Positions 46,787 to 56,934 of a stretch of 64,000 nt of DNA are shown here, in pieces (the first letter of the stretch is position 1; the number at the start of each line of letters is the position of its first letter). The position numbers and the translations under genes are program-made. This DNA comes from Blakeslea trispora (Eukaryota > Mucoromycota > Mucoromycetes > Mucorales > Choanephoraceae): positions 236,915 through 300,914 of the forward strand of contig JAIWNE010000034.1 in assembly GCA_025331445.1 (NCBI GenBank). Direction: 5' to 3'. Under the pieces are notes generated by a model that worked only from the letters and a program-made list of their open reading frames with translations, was not told the DNA's origin and searched no databases.

Positions 46787-48029
46787 ATGCTTGAATTCTT
46801 AGAAACAAGAGAGCAAAGAGAAGCTTTCATTGATCAATATGACAACTTTTTGTTTGATTGTGACGGTAAAGATGCTTCTTTCTTAACAGGCTATTGAATC
46901 CTTCTTGACACTTAATCTATTTAGGTGTTTTATGGGAAGGCACACGTGTGTTTGATGGTGTCAAGGAAGCCATGACACTGTTACGTGAGAAGGGTAAGAA
47001 TCAGATAACAGCCATCATGATGAGTCTTATCTGATCAAATCTAATTCAGGCAAGCGCGTATTCTTTGTGACAAACAACAGTACAAAGTCTCGCTCTTCTT
47101 TCTTGAAAAAGTTTGAAGGTTTTGGTATCAAGGCAACTCAGGTAAATTTGACAATAAAATCATATCAAACACAGGCTGAATAGACAGTTATCTATCAAAT
47201 TAGGAAGAAGTCTTTAGTTCTGCTTTTGCTACAGCCTCTTATCTTAAGCATGTACTCAAATTTCCTCAAGATAAGAAGGTGTATATCATTGGCATGAATG
47301 GTATTCGAGATGAATTAGCAGCTGAGGGTATTCGTAGCTGTGGTGGTGAAGAGGACTCTGGTTTGTTTGATAATGAAGCTGTACCTGATGATGAAGAGGT
47401 AAGAAAACCCCCAAAAAAAAAGCGAAAAAGAAGGTGGTTAAGAACACTTTATCTTTCTTGTTAGGTCGGTGCTGTTGTCATTGGTTTAGATACACAAGTC
47501 AACTACAAGAAATATGCAAAGGCATTTGCTTACTTGCAGAGAAATAAGGGATGTCACTTTATTGTCACAAATGAAGACAGCACATTCCCTCAACATGGTG
47601 CCTTCTATCCTGGTGCTGGATCTATTGCTGCACCCATCATTACTGCTCTTGGTAGACGCCCTGACGCTGTCTTGGGTAAGCCTGCTCAAAACATGTTGGA
47701 GGCTATCTTTGCCGAGTAAAGTATTGATAATACTATAGATAATATTAGACATACTGACTTCTTTTTGTTTGTTTGTTAGATACAAGCTTGATCCCAAAAA
47801 GACTTGTATGATTGGTGATAGATTAGACACAGATATTGAGTTTGGTTTAAATGGCGGTATTGATACTCTCTGTGTGTTGACAGGTAATTAAAATTTAATC
47901 TCCGAATAACATGATGATCTCAGCTACTATTTTTTTTAAGGTATCACTACAAAAGAAAAGTTACTTTCACCCGATAATAAGGTCAAATCAACTTATTATA
48001 TGAATGCCTTTGGTGACTTTGTTGCCTAG
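46787..48029 (+). CDS. PHO13: Pho13-type HAD phosphatase (4-nitrophenylphosphatase / phosphoglycolate phosphatase)
   Basis: Exons 46787-46865, 46925-46993, 47050-47141, 47204-47398, 47465-47715, 47780-47883 and 47941-48029 give 292 aa. HAD motif I spans the first intron (FLFDCDGVLWEG, nucleophile and acid Asp), motif II is VTNNSTKS, and the metal-binding motif is MIGDRLDTDIEFG, with the C2-type cap in between (AVVIGLDTQVNYKKYA). Members of this family dephosphorylate 2-phosphoglycolate and similar metabolic side products as well as the artificial substrate p-nitrophenyl phosphate. Its stop is only about 150 bp before the myosin light-chain gene on the same strand. Confidence 0.92.
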
Positions 48030-48178
48030 AGACTTATCAATAAATCAAAAAAAAAAAGATGCTATTCAGAAAAGGGTCACGCAAATAATTTCAAGTTCCG
48101 AATCTAACTTTTAAATTTTTGGCTTGTTTTCATTTCTTTTTCCACTTTTCTTTTTTTTTTTTAATATACATCAATAAA

Positions 48179-49055
48179 ATGAGCAAAGCCGTATGTATAT
48201 ATCTTATATGAGACAGAAAAAAGCATAGAAAAAAAAAGCCGTTTTTTCTTATTAAACTAATATGGCTTCCACCTTTTTTTTTTCTGATATAGCCTACTCA
48301 AGAACAACTCGATGGTAAGTTTAGTGTAAAAACTGATGTTTGCTTGTTTCAGAAGCTCATCATCTCCACTTAGAATGGAAGGAAGCCTTCTCTTTATATG
48401 ACAAGAAGGGTAACAGTACCGTCTCTTCTGCTAACCTTGGTGACCTCTTGAGAGGCCTTGGTCAAAACCCTACTCAAGCTGAAGTTACTGAACTTGTCAA
48501 AGATACTGCCAAGTCCAAAGGTGTACCTGAAACACAAGGTAAATAATATCAAACGCGCCTTTTCTCTGTCTTTTGTGTGATAAAAGACAAAGACAAAAAG
48601 AAACAAAGTGTGAGAGAGAGAAAATCGGGGGCTTAACATATTCTTTTTCTTTTATTTATTAGAATTTGATATTGATTTTGGTACCTTTTTGTCTATTCTC
48701 ACTCGTCCTGATGGTTTCAAGCCTGCTGGTACTTCTCAAGAATTCATTCAAGGCTTCCAAGTTTTTGATAAGGAAGGTGATGGCTACATCTCTGCTGGTG
48801 AATTGCGTTATGGTAAGCTTATTTTTGCTTTATTTTATTTTATTTACTAAGCCCAATTTTAGTCTTGACCAACCTTGGTGAAAAGTTGACTGAAGATGAA
48901 GTCAATGAACTCTTGAAGGAAGTTGAAGTTGGTAAAGATGGCCGTATTAACTATGTTGGTAAGTGGATTTCTTGTATGATTTGCCATTTTCATTCGTGTA
49001 TTTATGATTCTTTTTTCTTTCTACAGACTTTGTCACTGTCATTTTGTCCAACTAA
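48179..49055 (+). CDS. MLC1: myosin essential light chain, calmodulin-like (Mlc1/Cdc4 type)
   Basis: Exons 48179-48190, 48293-48314, 48353-48538, 48663-48812, 48863-48958 and 49027-49055 encode 164 aa. Four EF-hand units are present but most have lost calcium ligands: the first reads [14 protein letters not shown], and only the third ([14 protein letters not shown]) is near canonical. That pattern, with the ending [10 protein letters not shown], is that of essential light chains rather than calmodulin. Light chains of this kind bind the IQ motifs of myosin V and of IQGAP, and in yeast serve the cytokinetic ring. The first exon is only 12 nt long (MSKA). Distinguishing it from a divergent calmodulin would need an alignment. 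Confidence 0.88.
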
Positions 49056-49329
49056 GAATTCCCCTTCTTTTTTCTCTTTCACCTTTAAATTATAACCCCC
49101 CCCTTCTATTCACTGTATGTGTCTGTTTAATAATAAAAAAAACCTCTTTATTTGAAAATAACTTTAGCTTTCTGTAAAAAAATAAAATAAAATACACTCC
49201 AAAAAAGGGAATCAGTCAATCTGAATATTAATTAAGACTACCTGTAAAAAGCTGCCAACTTACTTTCTTTAAATGAGGGACAAATTTATTTTTTTTATTT
49301 TTCACTCTTTTTTTTTTTACGTGTTTTAG

Positions 49330-50017
49330 ATGTATTATTTCTGTTTATTAGTAGCATTGATTGCTGCTTTACTTACCGGTACTGAAGCCACTGCTTTAAC
49401 ATATAGCTTATTGGCCAATGAAAAGACCTGTTTCCATCAGTGGGTTGATTTACCAGGCAAAAAACTTGGTTTCTATTTTGCAGTAAGCTCACAATGATAA
49501 TAAACACGTCAACCCACTAAACTTGTCACTTTAGGTTCAACAAGGTGGTTCGTTTGATGTAGACTATCAAGTCCTCAACCCTGATGACAGTGTTGTTTTA
49601 GAAGGAGAACAAGAACGTCAAGGTGATTTCGTGTTCACGGCCAACCAAGTAGGTGAATATTCATTCTGTTTCTCCAACGACAAGTCATCATGGTCAGAGA
49701 AGCTTGTTGATTTCGAAATTACCATGGAGAATGAAGTACGCCCTGAGTTCAAAAAAGATGCCTCGGGTAGAGAACAACCTACAGCCATGACAGAGATGGA
49801 AGAATCGATATTTAGAATGCAAGGACACTTGACCAACATTCAACGTACTCAAAAGTATTTCCGTACCCGAGAAAACCGTAATTCAGCCACGGTTAGTTCG
49901 ACTGAAGGTCGTATCTATTGGTTTGCCATGATGGAAAGTTTGGCTATTATTGCCATGGCTGGTTTACAAGTATTTGTTATCAAGAGCTTCTTTAATGTAA
50001 AGCGTGGTGGTGTTTAA
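49330..50017 (+). CDS. p24 family cargo receptor (emp24/gp25L/p24, GOLD domain)
   Basis: Exons 49330-49482 and 49535-50017 give 211 aa. A signal peptide (LLVALIAALLTGTEATA) leads into a GOLD domain with the two conserved cysteines (EKTCFHQW and YSFCFSND), then a coiled-coil region (MEESIFRMQGHLTNIQRTQK), a transmembrane segment (SLAIIAMAGLQVFVIKSFF) and a short tail FNVKRGGV. p24 proteins cycle between ER and Golgi in COPII and COPI vesicles and select GPI-anchored and other cargo. The tail has the Phe and basic residues used for coat binding. Which subfamily it belongs to is not certain; the lumenal sequence looks gamma-like (Erp2/3/4). Confidence 0.92.
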
Positions 50018-50133
50018 TCCGATAATAATAATAATAAAAAGAGAATATATAAATATAACAAGAAGAGAAAGAGAGGGAATCATTTAAAATATTAAATTAG
50101 AAACTATATACAATTTGTCCTTTTTTTTTTTCT

Positions 50134-52079
50134 TTACACAGGCGTACTTGTATTTGGCGAGTGTAAATTGGCTTGTTTTTGTTTACGTTGATTTTCCATA
50201 AACCCAATGACTTTGACCATATCAAAATCAGGCGGATCACTTTCCACAGCCAAAGTCAACGGTTGAACCAGTTGATCGACTCGTTCAATCGGCAGACCAC
50301 AACTTACAGCAATCAAACGTCGATATTCCATTTCTTTTTCATGCGCCTGTTTCCTTTCTGTTTCCAGTTCATGCTTGAGTCGCTTGATTGTCTTGTTGCT
50401 TGTGTCTAGCTGATGTTGGAGTGATTTCAGCTTCTTCTCTAATTTCCGTTCCTTCACTGACTTTTCATGATCGTCTTCTTGTCCTTCTTGATCTGGTTTG
50501 GCGTCATTCGTTAGTTCGTCTTCGGCCAACTTGGCTTCTAGCTGACTGATCTTTTTGCGCGCTTCAGCCAATTGCATGGATACAGGAAATTCAAGTCGGC
50601 GCTGTGCTTCATGCAATTCGTACTTCATCATGCTTAATTCTCGGCGTAATTCAAAAGTAGCTAAATCCTTCTTTTTCAGCTGTTCTTGATAATCATCTTC
50701 TATTTTCTCAATAATGTTTTGTATGGCTAACCTTTTGCAATCAGTTTCTAGTCTTTTTTTTTGTATGTGTTTTAAAAAAGCTTACATTTCAATGCATCGG
50801 GTGCCTTTGATTTTGCCTTATAATCAATAGGATCATAGTCTATTTCTTCATCTTCTTCTGCTTTTGTAATTAGTGGGTCCTATCAAAAAAACCATCCTAT
50901 TAATTACATCTACTCTGATAGGCCCTTATGTGTATCACTTACAATAGCACCTTGCTTGATCAAGACATCAGCAATCTCCTGACATTCAACACGAAGCGCA
51001 ATAGCCAAGGCAGATTCATAGTATTCTGTGTCCTTGATGTTCAGAATGTTCTTCAAGACACTCTTTTTCGGCACAGCCTTGACAAGGCGCTTCATATAAT
51101 AGATGGCTGCATCTGCAAAACCTTCTACAGTAGCTGTCAGGGCAATATGATGTAGCACTGTCCGACCTCGGTTGTCTGTCACATGAGTGGATTCAGCCAA
51201 CATTTCTACCATCTCAGTAAAGCATTTGTTCTCATAGCAACACGTAATCATAGCAGCACGCATCAAAGGTGTCTCTCCATGGTAATTGGCTCGACATACA
51301 TTAGCCCCATTTTCAAGCAACAGTTCAACTACTCGAATGCGTCCTAATGCAGCAGCCCAGTGTAAGGCAGTATGACCCTGATCATCAATCACCAAGTCGA
51401 TATTCAAGTCCTTGGTCAACAAGATAGAAGAAAAGAGTGAGGGGACATCTTCAGGGTTATCTGTCAGAAACAAGCTCATCAACAGACTACGATGGTGCTC
51501 ATAAAAGGCATCTTCCGGTGAAATAGGTTCAGGTGGTGCTCCTTCTAGCTTTTGTCGTTTACGTTGTAGTTGAATAGACTGTTTTGGTCTCTTTTGTGAT
51601 TTGGGAGATGCTGGTGTCACTGTGCGTGCTTTTGTAGTCTCATTGGATGTACTTTCTTGTGCATCGTCATCTTGTTTTAATGTAGAAGGATCAAATGTCA
51701 ATAAAGGCATTAGACTATCCAAGACTTCATAACGTTCAGCCAGTTCCTTGCCCTTTTCAAATGGAATCCTAGGAAATGAAAACAAAAAAGGGAGGTTGGT
51801 TTGGTGTATATTGAAACATGTTTTTTTTTCCATAGATTTAACTTACCATGTGCCTTGGTATTTGCCATAACCACCTTGTACCTTCTCATGTTCACCAATC
51901 AGCACTTCTCTTTCAAGTATCTTTGAACGCCTTGTCTTTTCGAAACCGGCCACCTTTAATATCTGAGTGGCATTCAAATAGGAATCTTCTTCTCGTACCA
52001 TAGTAGCAATGCCATGGATCATCATTTCATAGACAAGTACACCAGAATAAACAGCCGTATATACTTTGCCAGATGACAT
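50134..52079 (-). CDS. MBP1: APSES transcription factor with ankyrin repeats (Mbp1/Swi4/Res type)
   Basis: Exons 52079-51847, 51768-50943, 50879-50786 and 50726-50134 give 581 aa. Residues about 5-95 form the KilA-N/APSES DNA-binding domain ([48 protein letters not shown]). A basic linker ([18 protein letters not shown]) is followed by ankyrin repeats ([40 protein letters not shown]) and a C-terminal coiled coil ([13 protein letters not shown]). This is the layout of the DNA-binding subunit of MBF/SBF, which drives G1/S genes by binding ACGCGT. The symbol is family-level: orthology to Mbp1 versus Swi4 or Res1/2 was not tested. Confidence 0.93.
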
Positions 52080-52236
52080 TCTTTAACAGCTATTCCTTGT
52101 TTAATCACTTGTAGATACTCTATGTCTATTATGTATGTGCGTGTCTATGAGTGTAGATGTTCAAGTATAAGAAAGAAAAGAGAGAGAGAAGAATACAACA
52201 CTAAAAAAAATAAAAAAAAAATCGCGTATAAATTTA

Positions 52237-52242
52237 ACGCGT
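52237..52242. promoter_or_regulatory. MCB element (ACGCGT) upstream of the MBP1-type gene
   Basis: The palindromic ACGCGT lies about 160 bp before the start codon of the APSES gene, in the context TTAACGCGTCAAC. It is the binding core of MBF. Other ACGCGT copies occur in the window (near 31270 and 37085), so chance is possible. Confidence 0.45.
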
Positions 52243-52665
52243 CAACATTCCAAATTTGGAACAATTGATGGCTACACAAAATACATGGACAAAGAATGTT
52301 GTGCCTTTTCTTAAAGATTTTGAACAACACCAGCTATAAAAAAAGATCTAGTAAGATAGCACGTAAGCTCCTGAAGAAAAAGAATAGTTGAGTGTTGGTG
52401 TCTATAAAATGGGCTTATTCATGAAACGCCTTTTTTAGCTATCTAACAAAATCGTAAAATGACAGGACATCTATTACTTGAACATAGCTAATAAATAATC
52501 AATCAAGCCAGTCATCTATCAGCTTAAATAGACCTTAAAAAATAAAGAAACATAAAATCACGTGATTGTAAACACTCATCGACATTCACTGACATATTTT
52601 GAACTGTCTCTCTTTATTATGCTGTTATTTACACATGAATCTCTATTTCTTTTCCTTGTAATTGT

Positions 52666-53052
52666 TTATTTCTTCTTGCCCTTGGAAGAAGCTACTTTCT
52701 TTGGTGTACCACCAGTAGCAATCACCTTCTTCATAGCAGCTGATACTTGTTCATCACTTTCGATCCAAGAAATGTCAGACAAGTCCAAACCACCGAAACG
52801 CTTTTGGAACTTGGTGAGCTGTTCGCTTTCATCAGTCACACCTTCCTTCAACATGGCTGGATTCCAAAGAGGATGGTTACGAGTGTCTTTTGTTAAACGG
52901 ATCTGGTTACGAACAGGTGAAGTTGTTCTGACGGTATATGTAGCACCATTACTAAGGACAATGGTCTGAAGAAACTTTTCGGGCTTTTGTTGTTGTTGTG
53001 TAGATACAGAGCGTGTCTGAATGAACAAGCGAGAAGCTGATGAACGTAACAT
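52666..53052 (-). CDS. MRPL36: mitochondrial ribosomal protein bL31m
   Basis: A single exon of 128 aa. The N-terminus (MLRSSASRLFIQTRSVSTQ) is a typical mitochondrial presequence, basic and Ser-rich without acids. The body contains TIVLSNGATYTVRTTSP and the DTRNHPLWNP segment characteristic of fungal mitochondrial L31, and the C-terminal part has FQKRFGGLDLSDISWI. It belongs to the large subunit of the mitochondrial ribosome. The C-terminal end is Lys-rich. It is divergent from PET127, another mitochondrial gene, with 654 bp between start codons. Confidence 0.92.
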   Translation of the reverse strand: MLRSSASRLFIQTRSVSTQQQQKPEKFLQTIVLSNGATYTVRTTSPVRNQIRLTKDTRNHPLWNPAMLKEGVTDESEQLTKFQKRFGGLDLSDISWIESDEQVSAAMKKVIATGGTPKKVASSKGKKK

Positions 53053-53706
53053 GTTGACTGTATATATAAGAAAAAAAAAAAAGAAATTTCCCCTTGTAGT
53101 CTAAAGAGGAACCTGGGGTTTAAAATGAAAAAAAAAGTCACCATTTTTTTTTTATTCATGACACATTTAGGCATAAATTAGTGTTCATCATTTTACTGCT
53201 AGAATACAAGTAAAAGTAATTCTTAAAAAAGCTCCCTCCTTTCACCAAATACCTTTCATACAATTTGCCAAACTAACAATAGAAAATATCTTTATATCTT
53301 GTGGTGTTCTAATTTTGGGTTATCAAAGTCTCATAACTTGCTTTATGCTTCTTTTCAGAGCATTTCCAATGTCATTATTATACTTGGTTAAATCACTGAG
53401 TTCCTCATCCTATAACTCAAGAACACTACTATCTGAATGCTCACCATCAAATTATTTCGCTCCAAAGTAGTCAGTGTTGATATTGTTATTTTCAAGTGAC
53501 AACTCTATGAAGAAAAGAGGATGACACAGCTCAACCAGTTCAGAAGTGTAAATTGTATTTTCCACACAAGTAGCTTGGGAGGCTCTATTGAAGCTCTGGG
53601 ACACCCAAAATATCTTGTGTATGTGACTTGGCCGATTTTATTTTATTTTTTTGACATAAAATATGTTTTCCTTTTTCTTTTCTTCTATTATTAAATTTAG
53701 AAAGAA
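53053..53706. other. intergenic between bL31m and PET127, shared promoter region
   Basis: Holds the promoters of two divergent mitochondrial genes. T/A tracts lie next to both start codons; nothing else is recognised. Confidence 0.6.
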
Positions 53707-55993
53707 ATGCTTAGAGTGTCAAATCATGTCATATGTGTCACTTCAAATGCTCGCTTTTATTCGACTAAAAGAGCTGCTACATTGACAAGAAATATCAATC
53801 CTATCAAATCATTTAATGAGAATGGCAGTATCACTGAAGTATATGTTGTTCGACGCTCGAGACTGCGCAAATCTCGGTCAAAAAAAGCCAACGTTTCTTT
53901 ATCGCAAAGATTGAAAGACATCTTGGCTGATGATAATTGGACCCAAGTACCTGGAGATAGAAGTTATGAGCGTAAGCCAAAAGAGAAAGAAAGAGGGAAA
54001 ATAGATACAGTTTCCCTTAAATCTTGTCAATTATGATATAGGCATTGCACCACCTCATGAGAGACAAGTAGCCACTTTAGCTCATGGATTGGATAAAGTG
54101 TTATTCAAGTAAGGAGTTTTGATTCTGAGTAAGAGAGGGAAATTAATGTGTTCTATAGTCCTGGTGTGCATTATCTAAAAGATCCTCGAACAAAGCATTT
54201 CAACTTTACACCCTATCTAGAGAACATCACACAACCCTTTGATTTTGATTATGATGCACTTCAGTCCTATATTACTTCTTCAAAAGATAATGTAAGCTCA
54301 TCATCATTCAGACTCTAAAACAAAAACAAAAAAGCGCTTATTTTCTGTATGATAATAGACATTGATTGATATGGCAAAGAAGCTCAACAAGAGCTATATT
54401 GGCTCTACTTCCTCTGTCTCTTCTGTCTTGTCTCATTTCTATTTCGCCATGTCTAATTTCAAGCCTGTCGATATCTCTTGTCTATCCAGTGCTTTTAAAG
54501 ATCAGGTAAGAAAAAAAAAAGAAAAGTTTACATATTCATTTTTCTTTTGCTCCTTTTCTCTGACCCCCCCTTTTTATATATATATAGCCGAGAAAATTCA
54601 CTAGAGGTACTCGAGTACCTGCCTCCATATATCTGAGGTGGAAAGAAGGTGTTTATGCTATCGATGTAGACAAATCATATGATATAGAAGATTCAATTCT
54701 GTCTATCATGGTAATCTATTGTGTATTTCGCTTACCTTAGATTGGCTCATGTTTGTCTTCTTATTTTGTGATAGGGCAAATCTCTAGAAAAAGTGCTGAC
54801 ATTGGAGCCTAATGATTATGAACGGTATTTAAAGGAAAATTCATCTCAAATTACAGAAGAAGAACGCAATCAACCAGAATCCTATGCTTATGGTCAGGTA
54901 AAGAAAAAAAAAGGACAAGGGGTAAACATAGAAAGACAAACGTTAATGTATTGATTAGATGAGCAAATTCTTGTTGAGATCTCAATTAGATTGTTCAGAT
55001 ACAAGATTACCGAGAAAGACATTTGATTTAAAGACAAGAGCAGCTATGCCTGTTCGATTGGATCTTGCAAACTATCAAGTAAGTGATTAAACGAAATTAG
55101 ACATATAAAGAAAAGAAAGACTGATAGGTTTTGTTTGTCTACGAAACAAAAAAGGAATATCTGGGCTATACTCTAAAGCGTTCGCATGGATTGTATTCAT
55201 CGTTTGAACGTGAATATTATGATATGATTCGATCTGCTTTCTTGAAATATAGGTGAGAAGAAGAAAAAAAAAATAGAGCGAAACATAAAACTCATATGGT
55301 TTTGTTTATTTCCATTAATCTCCTTATGAACAAATGTCAAGCTTTCAAGTGCGTATCGGCCATATGGATGGTATTTTAGTGGCTTATCATAACACACGCA
55401 AGATGTTTGGCTTTCAATACATTTCTCGTGAAGAAATGGATGCTCGTTTGTTTGGATCATCTCGGATAGGCGATCAGGTGTTTAAAAATGCGTTGACCAT
55501 GCTTGAATCAGTACTTGATCAAGCCACTCAGAAATACCCTGAACAAACACTTCGCCTTTCATTTGACACACGCCCCGGTGAGACAGCAAGTACGATGAAC
55601 ATCTTTGTAGAGCCTGTACCTCAAGAAAAGTCAACCAAGCCCATATCAACAGAAACCAGCGATGAGTTCTTTCAAACAAACGGGGCACCCAAATTGGATT
55701 ATGATCCATTTGAACAGCTAAGTCTGTTTCAGCTCAAATCGCAATCGTTAGTCAATGGCAGTCTTGTTCATGGTGCTCTCAAACTAGATAATCCATTCAA
55801 AGACAATTGGACAGTACGTACCCAGTTTAGTGAGGCATTAGTGGATGAGGAAGAGCGAAAACGAATTTGGTTCAGAGCGATGCGTAAAAGACAAGCTTCA
55901 CTCTATACATCACATAACAAGAGTCCCATCCTTCGATTACTGAAAAACATCAGTGAGCATGGATTACGTGAAGAAGCACATGAAAAGAACTAA
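53707..55993 (+). CDS. PET127: Pet127-like mitochondrial RNA-processing protein
   Basis: Exons 53707-53971, 54042-54108, 54159-54291, 54359-54505, 54588-54710, 54775-54897, 54959-55078, 55128-55252 and 55342-55993 encode 584 aa. A mitochondrial presequence (MLRVSNHVICVTSNARFYST) precedes Pet127 family blocks: ATLAHGLDKVLFNPGVHYL, DPRTKHFNFTPYLENI, RWKEGVYAIDVDKSY, KFLLRSQLDCSDTRLP and RTRAAMPVRLDL with GHMDGILVAYHNT. In yeast, Pet127 controls 5' processing and turnover of mitochondrial transcripts. The WKEGVYAIDVDKSYD stretch resembles part of a PD-(D/E)XK nuclease core, which the family is thought to contain. The C-terminal 80 residues are divergent. Confidence 0.9.
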
Positions 55994-56079
55994 ATAATAA
56001 ATTGGAGTGATGATAGTCAGAGAAGGACGAAATCAATTCGTCATTCTTTGTTTTATTATTGAGAAAAAAAAAGGGTATT

Positions 56080-56934
56080 TTATGATTGACAGTTTGTTTG
56101 ATGGACAGGTTTGTGTATTTTAAGACATTTTATACTACAGTAGTATTGGGATTTACATCGAGAGCAGACAGGCATAGCTCTTTTTTCAACTCCACAATTA
56201 GCGCAGGACATAGAGCAAGATGAGGTAGTAGCGATACTGGAAATAGAGGATGTTCTTGAAGTTAGGCTTGGGCGTTTTAATGGATAGGATTCGGCGATTA
56301 AATGTTGAAGGGCAGTTTTTGCTGAAACCTGAAGTCGTTGAGATTCATATGGACTGGGGCGCACGGACATACACTTGCGATAATAATGGATCGATTTTGC
56401 TAGATCCAGTTCCTCACATAGGCTTGCACGACAGTAATAAATGGTGATTCGGATAGCACGTCCATAGTCTTCGTATGGATGGCCAGACGTTTCCCATTGT
56501 GATAGAGAGTTGTGCGACTGTTCTTCTTCGGACTCAGATTCGATGGATAAGGGAAGAGATACCATTCGATCCGATTCGGGACTCTCGTCCTTGATTCTCT
56601 TTCCCAACTCTCGCAAGGCATTCATCAAGACAGGAACCCAAGCCAAATGTTGAACGCGGGACATGTCAGTATGTTGTTGGACGAGCCCAACAGATTGTTG
56701 AACCAACTTGAGGAGAGATGCATTACAGACAAATGTTGTTTGTTGCTGTTTCACCCATTGAAGACCTAATAGACACTGACCAGCAATTTCATCACAACGG
56801 TAGCAACCTGTTATATTATCATGCTTGTATTCAATTGTAGAGGTTGCTTCTACAATCTTCTGGATGTATATAGAGTGTTCTGTAAAGATTTCCTTTTGTG
56901 TAGTAACTACCTTGGGTAATAAAATAGAAGGCAT
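56080..56934 (-). CDS. MYND zinc-finger protein of unknown function
   Basis: A single exon, 284 aa from ATG 56934. The last 45 residues form a MYND finger with the expected C/H ladder: CANCGVEKRAMPVCSRC, then YYCSIKCLKIH and KPVHQTNC. MYND domains bind proline-rich peptides. The N-terminal 230 residues show no known domain; they contain a CYRCDEIAGQCLLGLQWVKQ region, helical segments and an acidic Ser-rich patch (IESESEEEQSHNS). A helical-repeat (TPR-like) scaffold is possible around ASLCEELDLAKSIHYYRKC, as seen in other MYND proteins. Confidence 0.8.
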   Translation of the reverse strand: MPSILLPKVVTTQKEIFTEHSIYIQKIVEATSTIEYKHDNITGCYRCDEIAGQCLLGLQWVKQQQTTFVCNASLLKLVQQSVGLVQQHTDMSRVQHLAWVPVLMNALRELGKRIKDESPESDRMVSLPLSIESESEEEQSHNSLSQWETSGHPYEDYGRAIRITIYYCRASLCEELDLAKSIHYYRKCMSVRPSPYESQRLQVSAKTALQHLIAESYPLKRPSLTSRTSSISSIATTSSCSMSCANCGVEKRAMPVCSRCKSQYYCSIKCLKIHKPVHQTNCQS

